A stretch of 64,000 nt of DNA from Propionibacteriales bacterium. GTDB taxonomy: Bacteria > Actinomycetota > Actinomycetes > Propionibacteriales > Nocardioidaceae. The notes below the pieces were generated by a model, which made no database searches, was not told where the DNA came from, and saw only the letters and a list, made by a program, of their open reading frames with translations. Below are positions 15,355 to 22,860 of the stretch, piece after piece. The translations under genes and the position numbers were made by a program. The DNA lies in NCBI GenBank assembly GCA_026392415.1, contig JAPLCC010000012.1, positions 29,708 through 93,707 of the forward strand. Reading direction: 5' to 3'. Numbering within the stretch: the first letter of the stretch is position 1; each line of letters opens with the position of its first letter.

Positions 15355-16824
15355 ATGAGCTTCCGTGAACGCCTGGCCCATCTGCTCCCCGAGGCCCGTC
15401 GCCAGCTCCTGGTCGGTGGCGCCTGGGTGCCGGCCGGCAACGGAGCGCGACTGGACGTCATCGATCCGGCTGACGGGTCGGTCCTGACCGATGTCGCCGA
15501 CGGAACCCTGGACGACGCGAAGGCCGCCCTCGACGCAGCGGCGGCGGCGCAACCGGACTGGGCCGCCACAGCCCCGCGTGAGCGAGGCGAGATCCTGCGG
15601 CGCGCATTCGGCCTGGTCACCGCCCATGCCGACGACCTGGCGCTGGTGATGAGTCTGGAGATGGGCAAGCCCGTGGGTGAGGCCAAGGGCGAGGTCACCT
15701 ACGGCGCGGAGTTCTTCCGCTGGTTCTCCGAGGAAGCGGTGCGCATCCATGGACGGTGGATGCACAACCCGGCCGGCGGCAGTCGGCTGCTCACCGTGCG
15801 CAAGCCGGTCGGCCCGTGCCTGTTCATCACGCCGTGGAACTTCCCGCTCGCGATGGGCACCCGCAAACTCGGCCCGGCCATCGCCGCGGGCTGCACCATG
15901 GTCGTCAAGCCGGCCGCGCAGACCCCGTTGACCATGCTGCTGCTCGGCGGCCTGCTCGCCGAGGCCGGACTGCCGGCCGGCGTCCTCAACATCGTGACGA
16001 CCAGCGACGCGGGTGGCCTCAGCAGCACCTTGATGGCCGATCCGAGGCTGAGGAAGGTGAGCTTCACCGGCTCCACCCCGGTCGGCAAGCGACTCGTCGA
16101 GCAGTCGGCCGGCCAGCTGCAGCGGGTCTCGATGGAGCTCGGGGGCAATGCGCCCTTCCTGGTGTTCGCGGACGCCGACCTCGACGCCGCGATCGAGGGC
16201 GCGATGCTCGCCAAGATGCGCAACATGGGCGAGGCCTGCACCTCGGCCAACAGGTTTCTGGTCGAGGCCTCCGTCGCCGATGAGTTCGCGGCGCGCCTCG
16301 CCGAGCGGATGGGTGCGATGCGGGTCGGCCGCGGCCAGGACGTCGGCGTCCAGGTCGGGCCCCTCATCGACGAGAAGGCGGTCACGTCCGTCGCCGCGAT
16401 CGTGGACGACGCCGTGGCGCGCGGTGCGCGGGCGCTCACGGGTGGAAGGCCGATCGACGGCGCCGGCTTCTTCTACCCGCCCACCGTCCTGGTCGACGTA
16501 CCGGCGGACGCGGACGCCCTCACCGGCGAGATCTTCGGTCCGGTCGCGCCGATCACCACGTTCACCACCGAGGACGAGGCGATCGCGATGGCGAACGCGA
16601 CGGAGTACGGCCTGGCGGCGTACGCCTTCACCCGCGACCTGGCCCGTACGCTCCGGCTGGCCGAGCGCCTCGAGACCGGCATGCTAGGCATCAACACCGG
16701 CCTGGTCTCGAACCCGGCCGCCCCGTTCGGTGGCGTGAAGGCCAGCGGCTTCGGTCGTGAGGGTGGTTTCGAGGGCATCGAGGAGTACCTCGACACGACG
16801 TACGTCGCGCTGCCCGCGCCCTAG
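15355..16824 (+). CDS. gabD: NAD(P)-dependent succinate-semialdehyde dehydrogenase
   Basis: The 489-residue aldehyde dehydrogenase oxidises succinate semialdehyde to succinate, linking GABA-type catabolism to the TCA cycle. It shows TPWNFPLAMGTRKLGPAIAA, the cofactor motif FTGSTPVGKRL, the catalytic Glu in MELGGNAPF, and the nucleophile Cys295 in GEACTSANRF. Similarity to GabD-type enzymes is strong, but neighbouring ALDH families share these motifs, so the substrate is likely rather than proven. ATG at 15355 is preferred over 15310 because it follows GGAAGAG and the earlier start would lie inside the terminator hairpin. Confidence 0.88.
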   Translation: MSFRERLAHLLPEARRQLLVGGAWVPAGNGARLDVIDPADGSVLTDVADGTLDDAKAALDAAAAAQPDWAATAPRERGEILRRAFGLVTAHADDLALVMSLEMGKPVGEAKGEVTYGAEFFRWFSEEAVRIHGRWMHNPAGGSRLLTVRKPVGPCLFITPWNFPLAMGTRKLGPAIAAGCTMVVKPAAQTPLTMLLLGGLLAEAGLPAGVLNIVTTSDAGGLSSTLMADPRLRKVSFTGSTPVGKRLVEQSAGQLQRVSMELGGNAPFLVFADADLDAAIEGAMLAKMRNMGEACTSANRFLVEASVADEFAARLAERMGAMRVGRGQDVGVQVGPLIDEKAVTSVAAIVDDAVARGARALTGGRPIDGAGFFYPPTVLVDVPADADALTGEIFGPVAPITTFTTEDEAIAMANATEYGLAAYAFTRDLARTLRLAERLETGMLGINTGLVSNPAAPFGGVKASGFGREGGFEGIEEYLDTTYVALPAP

Positions 16825-16861
16825 GTCGGGTTGACCTCAAGGTTGCTTGAGGTTGTCTGCT

Positions 16862-17121
16862 GGGTCTCGAGACGGTTGCTGCGCAACCTCCTCGACCAAC
16901 GCCGCTTCGCTCCTCGAGACGGTTGCTGCGCAACCTCCTCGACCAACGCCGCTTCGCTCCTCGAGACGGTTGCTGCGCAACCTCCTCGACCAACGCCGCT
17001 ACCCACCGTTGGTCGAGGAGGGCCGTCTCGCGGCCCGTCTCGAGACCCAGGAAACCCCCAAGGCAACCTCGCCCTTGGCCTGCGGGGTCTCGAGACGGTT
17101 GCTGCGCAACCTCCTCGACCA
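16862..17121. repeat. Cluster of five family A palindromic repeats
   Basis: Three direct copies (16862-16898, 16913-16945, 16960-16992) form a tandem array with an exact 47-base period, joined by ACGCCGCTTCGCTC. A fourth copy (17009-17049) is inverted and has a different stem, GGGCC/GGCCC around GTCTCGC. A fifth (17084-17121) is direct and touches the reading frame of the broken MFS gene. No start signal for the next gene is seen in this 298-base gap. Confidence 0.9.
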
Positions 17122-17122
17122 A

Positions 17123-18445
17123 CGCGCCCCCAGCTCCACGCCCGAGCCCGGCCTGCCGGCCCCCTCCGGGCGGCGGCTGCCGCGCGCGCTCACGCCGTTC
17201 CGCCACCCGTCGTACCGGCGGCTCGGCACGGCGCTGGTGCTGCAGACCTTCGCGAGCGGGGTGTGGGTGGTCGCGCTGGTGTGGTAGGTCATCCGGATCG
17301 ACGGCGGTCCGGGCCAGCTCTCCGTCGTGTCGACCGCGGGTGCCGTCGGCGTCCTGCTGCCGGCACTGCTCGGCGGCGTCGTGGCCGACCGGGTCCCGCA
17401 GAAGCTGATCCTGCTCGTGGTGGCCGCCGTCGAACTTGCCGGCATGACGGTGGTCGCGCTGCTGTCGTTGGCCGACCTGACCCAGCTGTGGCATCTCGCG
17501 GTCGTGTCGTTCGCGACCGGTGTGGCGATGGCGTTCTACTACCCGGCGTACTCCGCCTGGCTCCCGGCTCTGGTGCCCGAATCGGACCTGATGGCCGTCA
17601 ACGGCTTCGAGGGCATGGTCCGTCCGACGGTCGGTCAGGCCATCGGGCCCGGCGTCGCCGGCGTCGTCGTCGGGACGGCGTCCTCGTCGGCCGCGCTGGG
17701 CGTCGCTGCGGCGTTCAGCCTGCTCGGGCTGCTGGCGCTGACCACCGTCCCGCTGACCGCAGTCCGCCGCGACATCGCGGCTGACGACGCCGCGACCGGT
17801 GCCCGCGGTGCCGTGGCGACAGCCCTCGCCGACATCCGCGAAGGCTACGTCTACATGATGCGGACGCCGTGGCTCCTCGCGACGCTGCTGTTCGCCTCGA
17901 TCATGATCCTGGTCCTGATGGGACCGCTCGAGGTGCTGATCCCGTTCCTCATCAAGGACAAGCTCGACGGAGGCCCGGCTGACCACGCCATCGTGCTGGC
18001 CTGCTTCGGCATCGGTGGCGCCGTGGGCTCCCTCGCGATGGCGTCCGTCCGGATGCCTCGTCGTTATCTGAACTGGATGAATCTGATGTGGGGCCTGGGC
18101 TGCCTGCCGTTCCTGCTCGTGGGCTTCGCGCAGGACGTGTGGGTGATCGCGGTGTGCTGCTTCGTGGTCGGTGCCTTCTTCTCCGCGCCGATGGTGATCT
18201 GGGGGACGCTGCTGCAGCGCCGCGTGCCGCCCCACCTGCTCGGTCGGGTGGCCTCGCTGGACTTCTTCGTCTCGATCAGCCTGATGCCGGTCTCGATGGC
18301 GATCGCCGGACCGGTGGCCGAGCTGATCGGCCTGGAGACCACGTTCGCGATTGCCGCGATCGTCCCGGGCGTTGCGGCCGTGGTGGCCGTGGTGTGGGCC
18401 AAGCTGCCCGGCGACGAGCTGGCCCACCCACTGCGCGACGAATGA
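17123..18445 (+). pseudogene. MFS transporter, interrupted by an in-frame TAG
   Basis: The frame encodes a major facilitator transporter: FRHPSYRRLGTALVLQTFA, LPALLGGVVADRVPQKL, AFYYPAYSAWLPALVPESD and about ten to twelve membrane segments. A TAG at 17285-17287 interrupts it within the first helix region (VVALVW-stop-VIRIDGG). The frame continues without a shift to 18445. A single C-to-T change from CAG would explain it. The N-terminus is also abnormal: no ATG or GTG lies between the hairpin repeat and the conserved part, and the only upstream start is a TTG inside the repeat. A GTG at 17327 could give a 372-residue truncated protein. A sequencing error at the TAG cannot be excluded. Confidence 0.78.
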
Positions 18446-18447
18446 CG

Positions 18448-18473
18448 GCATCTGATGCGGTATCATCAGATGC
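18448..18473 (+). promoter_or_regulatory. vapBC operator and leaderless promoter
   Basis: GCATCTGATG and CATCAGATGC are perfect ten-base arms around CGGTAT and end at the base before the vapB ATG. The TATCAT box at 18461-18466 lies inside the palindrome. VapBC complexes usually bind such sites to repress their own promoter. Confidence 0.85.
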
Positions 18474-18713
18474 ATGCGCACCACCCTTGATGTCGACGAC
18501 GACGTCCTGCTGGCCGTCAAGGAGCGCGCACGCCGGGAGAAACGGACGGCGGGCGCCGTCCTTTCCGACCTGGCTCGCGAAGCCCTCAATGCGGGCGTCG
18601 CAGGCTTCACGCCGGAGTTGCGTCCCGAGTTCGGGTTTCGTCCACTGCCTTCGCGAGGAGGGGTCGTCAGCAATGCGCTGGTTGACGACCTGCGCGAGGA
18701 GCTCGGGGCTTGA
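18474..18713 (+). CDS. vapB: VapB-type antitoxin
   Basis: The 79-residue protein starts MRTTLDVDDDVLLAVKERAR, the ribbon-helix-helix pattern of VapB-like antitoxins, followed by a flexible C-terminus (VVSNALVDDLREELGA) that would wrap the toxin. It binds its own operator, a perfect inverted repeat ending at the base before the ATG, and neutralises the PIN-domain toxin encoded next. The toxin start overlaps the vapB stop by four bases, a usual translational coupling. Confidence 0.9.
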   Translation: MRTTLDVDDDVLLAVKERARREKRTAGAVLSDLAREALNAGVAGFTPELRPEFGFRPLPSRGGVVSNALVDDLREELGA

Positions 18714-19138
18714 GAACGCTCCTCGACGTCAACGTTCTGCTCGCGATCTTCGATCCCGACCACGCGGATCATCAGCGCGCGTGGGTCTGGCTCGGCGACA
18801 ACATCGCCGAGGGATGGGCATCGTGTCCGCTGACACAGAATGGATTCGTTCGGGTGATCAGCCAGCCGCGCTATCCCCATCCGATCCCGCCGGTGCGCGC
18901 CATCGGGTTGCTCCGGGAAGCCACGGCCACGGCGTACCACGAGTTCTGGCCTGATGACGTCTCGATTCTCGATGACGCCAAGTTCGTGGCGGACAGGGTC
19001 CACGGGCCGCGGCAGGTGACCGATGTCTACCTGCTCTCGCTCGCGGTTGCGCACGGCGGCCGGTTCCTCACCTTTGACGATTCGATCCCGCTGTCAGCCG
19101 TTCCCGGGGCGAAGAGCAAGCATCTCGTCGTTCTCTAG
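18710..19138 (+). CDS. vapC: VapC-type PIN-domain ribonuclease toxin
   Basis: The 142-residue protein begins at TTG (18710), overlapping the vapB stop as TTGA. PIN-domain acidic residues are visible in LLDVNVLLAIFDPDH, ILDDAKF, QVTDVYLLSLA and FLTFDDSIP. Together these would bind the catalytic magnesium. VapC toxins cleave specific tRNA or rRNA sites and stop translation when the antitoxin is degraded. The RNA target cannot be predicted. Both genes appear intact. Confidence 0.9.
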   Translation: MRTLLDVNVLLAIFDPDHADHQRAWVWLGDNIAEGWASCPLTQNGFVRVISQPRYPHPIPPVRAIGLLREATATAYHEFWPDDVSILDDAKFVADRVHGPRQVTDVYLLSLAVAHGGRFLTFDDSIPLSAVPGAKSKHLVVL

Positions 19139-19153
19139 GTGGCCTGCCTCCGG

Positions 19154-20392
19154 TCAGTCGGTCAATGTGGCCATGGTCGCTGCAATGTGGCGGTGGCCGA
19201 CGGTCTCGTAGCCGACCACCGTGACCCACGGGGCCAGCGACAGCGCGACCAGGCACCACGTGATGTCGACGTCGGCCGCGGCCATCAGGACCGCTGCCAC
19301 CAGCGGGACCGCGGTCAGCGTGAGCAGGAGCAGGTGGAAGGCGTCGGCCGAGCGCGTCGTCACCGAGTAGAGCAGGTAGTAGCCGACGACCACGATCGCC
19401 ACGGGCAGCGCCACCGTCAGCACCGACCCGGTCAGCCCCAGCTTGCTGTGGTGCTCGAGGTAGTAGGCCGCGACGTGCAGTCCGGCGCCGATGGCGACGA
19501 TGCCGCCGAACAGCACCATGTGTCCGTAGCCCCAGACGAAGGAACTCTCGCGCCGGGCATGCAGGATCTCGCCGTGGGGTACGCCGAAGTACATCCACCA
19601 GATCCCGAACGTCAGCGCCGTGCCCGCGAAGGCCAGCAGGGCCACGTCCACGGTGACGCCGTCCTCGGACAGCGCGGTCAGCGAGACCATCGTGCCGATC
19701 ATCCCCTCGCCGAGGGTGATGATGACCATCAGGCCGTAGCGCTCGGCGACGTGGTGGGCGTGCCAGGGCGTGCCGCCGCGACGGGTCTCGGCGTACGCCG
19801 GTCCGCCGATCTCGATGAGGAACGGGATCACCATCAGGGCGAACGTCGTACCGACCGGGAGGTCGATGAGGGCGAGCACGCACCAGAGCACCTGGGCGAT
19901 CAGGATCGTGACGACGTAGGTCCGGCAGGCGGGGGCCCGCGATGCGTCGTGGCGACCGGCCCGCAACCACTGGAAGACCATGGCCAGTCGCATCACGACG
20001 TAGCCCCAGACCATCACGTCGTTGTCGAGGGTCTCGCCCTCGTGGACCGATGTGAACATCGCGTGCAGGCCGAGCGCGAGGACGAGCACGCCGACCATCT
20101 GCAGCATGGTGGTCAGGCGGTAGATCCAGTCGTCGGTGTCGTAGGCCGACGCGAACCAGGTGAAGTTGATCCAGGCCCAGGAGATGGCGAACGTCGCGAA
20201 GCAGAACGCCACGATCCCGGCGCCGATGTGGTCCTCGGCCAGGCCGTGCGCGAGCTCATTGGCTGCCGTGCCGAACGCGACCACGAAGGTCAGGTCGAAG
20301 AGCAGCTCCAGCGGCGTCGCGACGCGGTGCTGCTCGTGGGGATCACGCCCGGTCATCCGTTGCTTGCGGTGTGCGACCGCGGACTCAGCCAT
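19154..20392 (-). CDS. ltrA: Low temperature requirement protein A (LtrA) family
   Basis: The 412-residue integral membrane protein carries the LtrA signature near its start (PLELLFDLTFVVAFGTAANEL) and many hydrophobic helices, with further family motifs such as HVAERYGLMVIITLGEGM. The biochemical function of the family is unknown. It was named from a Listeria mutant that failed to grow in the cold. The ATG at 20392 is preceded on the minus strand by TAAACT and seven bases, suggesting a leaderless mRNA. A start at MTGRDPHEQ, twelve residues later, is possible. It is convergent with vapC. Confidence 0.88.
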   Translation of the reverse strand: MAESAVAHRKQRMTGRDPHEQHRVATPLELLFDLTFVVAFGTAANELAHGLAEDHIGAGIVAFCFATFAISWAWINFTWFASAYDTDDWIYRLTTMLQMVGVLVLALGLHAMFTSVHEGETLDNDVMVWGYVVMRLAMVFQWLRAGRHDASRAPACRTYVVTILIAQVLWCVLALIDLPVGTTFALMVIPFLIEIGGPAYAETRRGGTPWHAHHVAERYGLMVIITLGEGMIGTMVSLTALSEDGVTVDVALLAFAGTALTFGIWWMYFGVPHGEILHARRESSFVWGYGHMVLFGGIVAIGAGLHVAAYYLEHHSKLGLTGSVLTVALPVAIVVVGYYLLYSVTTRSADAFHLLLLTLTAVPLVAAVLMAAADVDITWCLVALSLAPWVTVVGYETVGHRHIAATMATLTD

Positions 20393-20408
20393 GCCGGGGA
20401 GTTTAGGC

Positions 20409-20448
20409 GTCTCGATACGCCTCGCCCGGCGGCTCGGCTACTCGACCA
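20409..20448. repeat. Palindromic repeat, family B
   Basis: The element begins GTCTCGATACGCC and ends GGCTACTCGACCA. Its ends match those of family A (GTCTCGA and CTCGACC), but the middle is different. It covers the last codons and the stop of the minus-strand gene at 20438-21022. Confidence 0.65.
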
Positions 20449-21022
20449 CCATGCGGCGCCCCAGCAGGCCGAGCAGTCGCCGCCCCGGTCCGGCGTCGAC
20501 GCTGACCGCCACGGGCGGCCCGAACTCGCCGTGCTGCTCGAGCGCCACAGCGAGCGCCGTCGGCAGCAGCGCCTCGGCCAGGTCCGCGGGCAGTACGGCG
20601 GCGTGCCCGGTCGTGTTCGCGACGTCCCAGCCGTGCACGGCGATCTCGAGGGCGGCCAGGCGCGAGATGGTGCCGACCGGTACCGGTTGGCCGCCGACCT
20701 CGACCAGCGGACTGGTGGTCGCCGCCCAGGCGCCCAGCAGGTTGCACGCCTTCGCCTGCAGGGTCGCAACCCGGGCGTCGGTCGGTGCCGGTGCGGCGCT
20801 GCGCAGGCCGATCGCGCCCGTCGCGCCCTCGGCGAACGCGTCGAGCGAGTCCTCCATGTGGCCGAGCAGGTCCGCCAGGCGCCACCGCGCGCAGGGTGTC
20901 GGCAGGGCCAGGTGGTCCGGGGTGATCGTGGCGAGCGCGCCGCGCGTGTAGGCCAGCGCGCGCTCGAGCAGTTCCACCCCCGGGTCCGGTGCCATGGGCT
21001 GGAGTCCGGGAAGGGCCGTCAT
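20438..21022 (-). CDS. TIGR03086-type metal-binding (DinB/MDMPI-like) protein
   Basis: The 194-residue protein resembles mycothiol-dependent maleylpyruvate isomerase-type, DinB-fold proteins. It has the pattern PTPCARWRLADLLGHMEDSL in the N-terminal helices and LAALEIAVHGWDVANTTG later, whose histidines would bind metal. Such genes very often follow a TIGR02960-type sigma factor, as here: the start is two bases after the sigma factor stop. Its biochemical role is unknown. The last residues and stop codon (MVVE, stop) are written by a family B repeat, so the C-terminus has been replaced or extended by the element. Confidence 0.82.
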   Translation of the reverse strand: MTALPGLQPMAPDPGVELLERALAYTRGALATITPDHLALPTPCARWRLADLLGHMEDSLDAFAEGATGAIGLRSAAPAPTDARVATLQAKACNLLGAWAATTSPLVEVGGQPVPVGTISRLAALEIAVHGWDVANTTGHAAVLPADLAEALLPTALAVALEQHGEFGPPVAVSVDAGPGRRLLGLLGRRMVVE

Positions 21023-21024
21023 GG

Positions 21025-22074
21025 TCAGCCGGCCGGTGCGAGGTCCGGCACGTAGTCGGCCGGGAGCCGTTCGGGCAGGCCGAAACGGGCGAACAGCTGC
21101 TTGTCGAAGAATGCGGTGACGTGCTCGACGCGGGTGTCCTCGCCGGTGCCGACCATCTGCAGCACCTGCAGGTGGAACGGCTCGAAGTGACCCTCGGGCT
21201 GGCGCATGTAGAGGCCGAACGCCGGCTGGCCGTTGGCGGTCGTCGCGACCATCGGCATGTCGGCGACCCCGCCGGGACACTTGGTGCCGATGAGTTCCCC
21301 GATCTGGGCGCGGCCGCTGTAGTGGTTGAGGAACGGCGGCATGTCCCAGGTGGCGTCGTACGTCAGGAGCTGGACGATCCGGTCGATGTCCTTGCGCCAG
21401 AACGCCTCGAGGTAGGCGTTGAGCAACCCCTTCTGGTCGGCGTCGAGATCGGTCTCGACCGTCTCGGGGGTCAGGCCGCGCTCGGCGAGCTGGGCGTGCG
21501 CGCGCTGCAGGGCGGAGTTGACTGCGGCCGTCGTGGTGTCGAGGGCGGTCGCGGTCTCGGCCGCGGACCAGCGCAGCACGTCGCGCAGGATGAGTACGGC
21601 GCGCTGCCGGGCCGGCAGGTGCTGGAGGGCGGCGACGAAGGCGAGCCGGATCGTGTCGCGTTCGGCGACCTCGACCGCGGCGTCCGGGATCGGCTCCAGC
21701 CACGGGACCTCATGGTCTTCGAGCAGCTCGTCGGCCGGCGCCGAGTCGGCGGTGCCGAGGCCGGTCGGGAGCGGTCGCCGCGGCTTGCTCTCCAGGTTGG
21801 TCAGGCACACGTTGGTGGCGATCTTGTAGAGCCAGGTGCGCACCGAGGAGCGGCCCTGGAAGTTCGCCGACGCCTTCCAGGCGCGCAGGAACGTCTCCTG
21901 GACGAGGTCCTCGGCCTCGTGCACCGATCCGCTCATGCGGTAGCAGTGCGCCATCAGCTCCCGCTGGTAGCGCCCGGTCAGCGTGTCGAAGTCAGCGAGC
22001 TCCTCGCTGCCGACCACTGCTGACGTCTCGACTGCCGTCTCGATCTCGGTCACCGTTGCGCTTCCCATCGTCAC
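21025..22074 (-). CDS. ECF sigma-70 factor with C-terminal SnoaL-like domain (SigG/TIGR02960 type)
   Basis: The 349-residue protein has sigma region 2 at about residues 30-100 (LMAHCYRMSGSVHEAEDLVQ, FLRAWKAS) and region 4 at about 150-200 (LPARQRAVLILRDVLRWSAAE). A SnoaL/NTF2-like domain follows at about 215-335. This layout belongs to ECF groups that use the C-terminal domain, rather than a classic anti-sigma factor, to control activity. No anti-sigma gene is adjacent. The gene is translationally coupled to the downstream DinB-fold gene. ATG at 22068 with AGGGG in front is an alternative to the GTG at 22074. Confidence 0.9.
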   Translation of the reverse strand: MTMGSATVTEIETAVETSAVVGSEELADFDTLTGRYQRELMAHCYRMSGSVHEAEDLVQETFLRAWKASANFQGRSSVRTWLYKIATNVCLTNLESKPRRPLPTGLGTADSAPADELLEDHEVPWLEPIPDAAVEVAERDTIRLAFVAALQHLPARQRAVLILRDVLRWSAAETATALDTTTAAVNSALQRAHAQLAERGLTPETVETDLDADQKGLLNAYLEAFWRKDIDRIVQLLTYDATWDMPPFLNHYSGRAQIGELIGTKCPGGVADMPMVATTANGQPAFGLYMRQPEGHFEPFHLQVLQMVGTGEDTRVEHVTAFFDKQLFARFGLPERLPADYVPDLAPAG

Positions 22075-22133
22075 CCCTGTGTCTCGCCAGTCTGCCTGAC
22101 GTGTGGACCGGGGTCGACGGCCGAACTCATCGG

Positions 22134-22844
22134 TCAGGCGAAGGTCCAGACCAGGATCTCGGTCGGCACGGCCGCCGTGACGTCGTACGACGTGGCGGAT
22201 TGGGGTGAGCGTTGCTGGTCGGTCAGGCAGAAGCCGTCACCGGCCGACAACGGCTCGGCCAGCGAGAACCGCAGCAGCGCACCGGTCGTGATGTAGCCGT
22301 ACACCTGGTGCGCAGCGGGCAGCGTGAGCTTCTCGCCGGCCTCGAGCCGGGCGACGTCGAAGGTCGCCCCGGAGAGTCCGACGGTGAGCGGACCGCCCTC
22401 GCCGACCACCCGGACCAGGCCAGCTCCCGGCTCGGCGACCACCGACGCGGTGGCGTGCGCGGGGGCGGCCGAGGCGTCGTCCGGCGTCAGCCAGACCTGC
22501 ACGAACCGGGCCGGCCCGTCCGGTCCGGCGATCTCGGAGTGGCGCACGCCCGAGCCCGCGCTGAGCACGCCGCAGTCGCCGGCCACGAGCGTTGCCGTCG
22601 CACCGGTGGCGTCGGTGTGGACCACCGAGCCCGACACGACCCAGGTCACGATCTCCAGCGCTTCGTGCGCGTGCTCCTCGAACCCGATGCCGGGTCCGAT
22701 CACGTGGTCGTCGTGGCAGACCAGTGGTCCGAACGAGAGCCGCTCGGGGTCGAAGTGTGGGCCGAACGAGAAGCCGTGCCTGCTGAGGCGGCCGGCCACG
22801 CGGTCGACGAACCTGTCCGAACCCCTGCGAATCTCCACGTTCAC
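22134..22844 (-). CDS. Pirin family protein
   Basis: The 236-residue protein is a bicupin of the pirin family. The N-terminal cupin carries the metal-binding pattern FEEHAHEALEIVTWVVSGSV, with the two histidines and glutamate expected for iron, and GSGVRHSEIAG later. Family members act as quercetinases or as redox-linked regulators, and the role here is open. The GTG start is 16 bases from the divergent glycosidase start, so their control regions overlap. Confidence 0.87.
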   Translation of the reverse strand: MNVEIRRGSDRFVDRVAGRLSRHGFSFGPHFDPERLSFGPLVCHDDHVIGPGIGFEEHAHEALEIVTWVVSGSVVHTDATGATATLVAGDCGVLSAGSGVRHSEIAGPDGPARFVQVWLTPDDASAAPAHATASVVAEPGAGLVRVVGEGGPLTVGLSGATFDVARLEAGEKLTLPAAHQVYGYITTGALLRFSLAEPLSAGDGFCLTDQQRSPQSATSYDVTAAVPTEILVWTFA

Positions 22845-22860
22845 ATGTCAGATTGTGCCG

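Noticed and set aside
13816..15765. A 649-codon open frame on the minus strand opposite the PBP and gabD genes
   Set aside because: It overlaps two clear genes, has Arg/His/Gly-rich composition without domains, and is a usual shadow frame of high-GC DNA.
16862..16992. A short CRISPR-like array
   Set aside because: The 47-base units have identical spacers, the repeats are self-complementary mobile-type elements, and no cas genes are near.
16691..19054. A 787-codon minus-strand frame across the repeat array, MFS and vapBC
   Set aside because: The translation is dominated by His, Asp and Arg runs with repeat-derived peptides. The plus-strand genes there have recognisable families.
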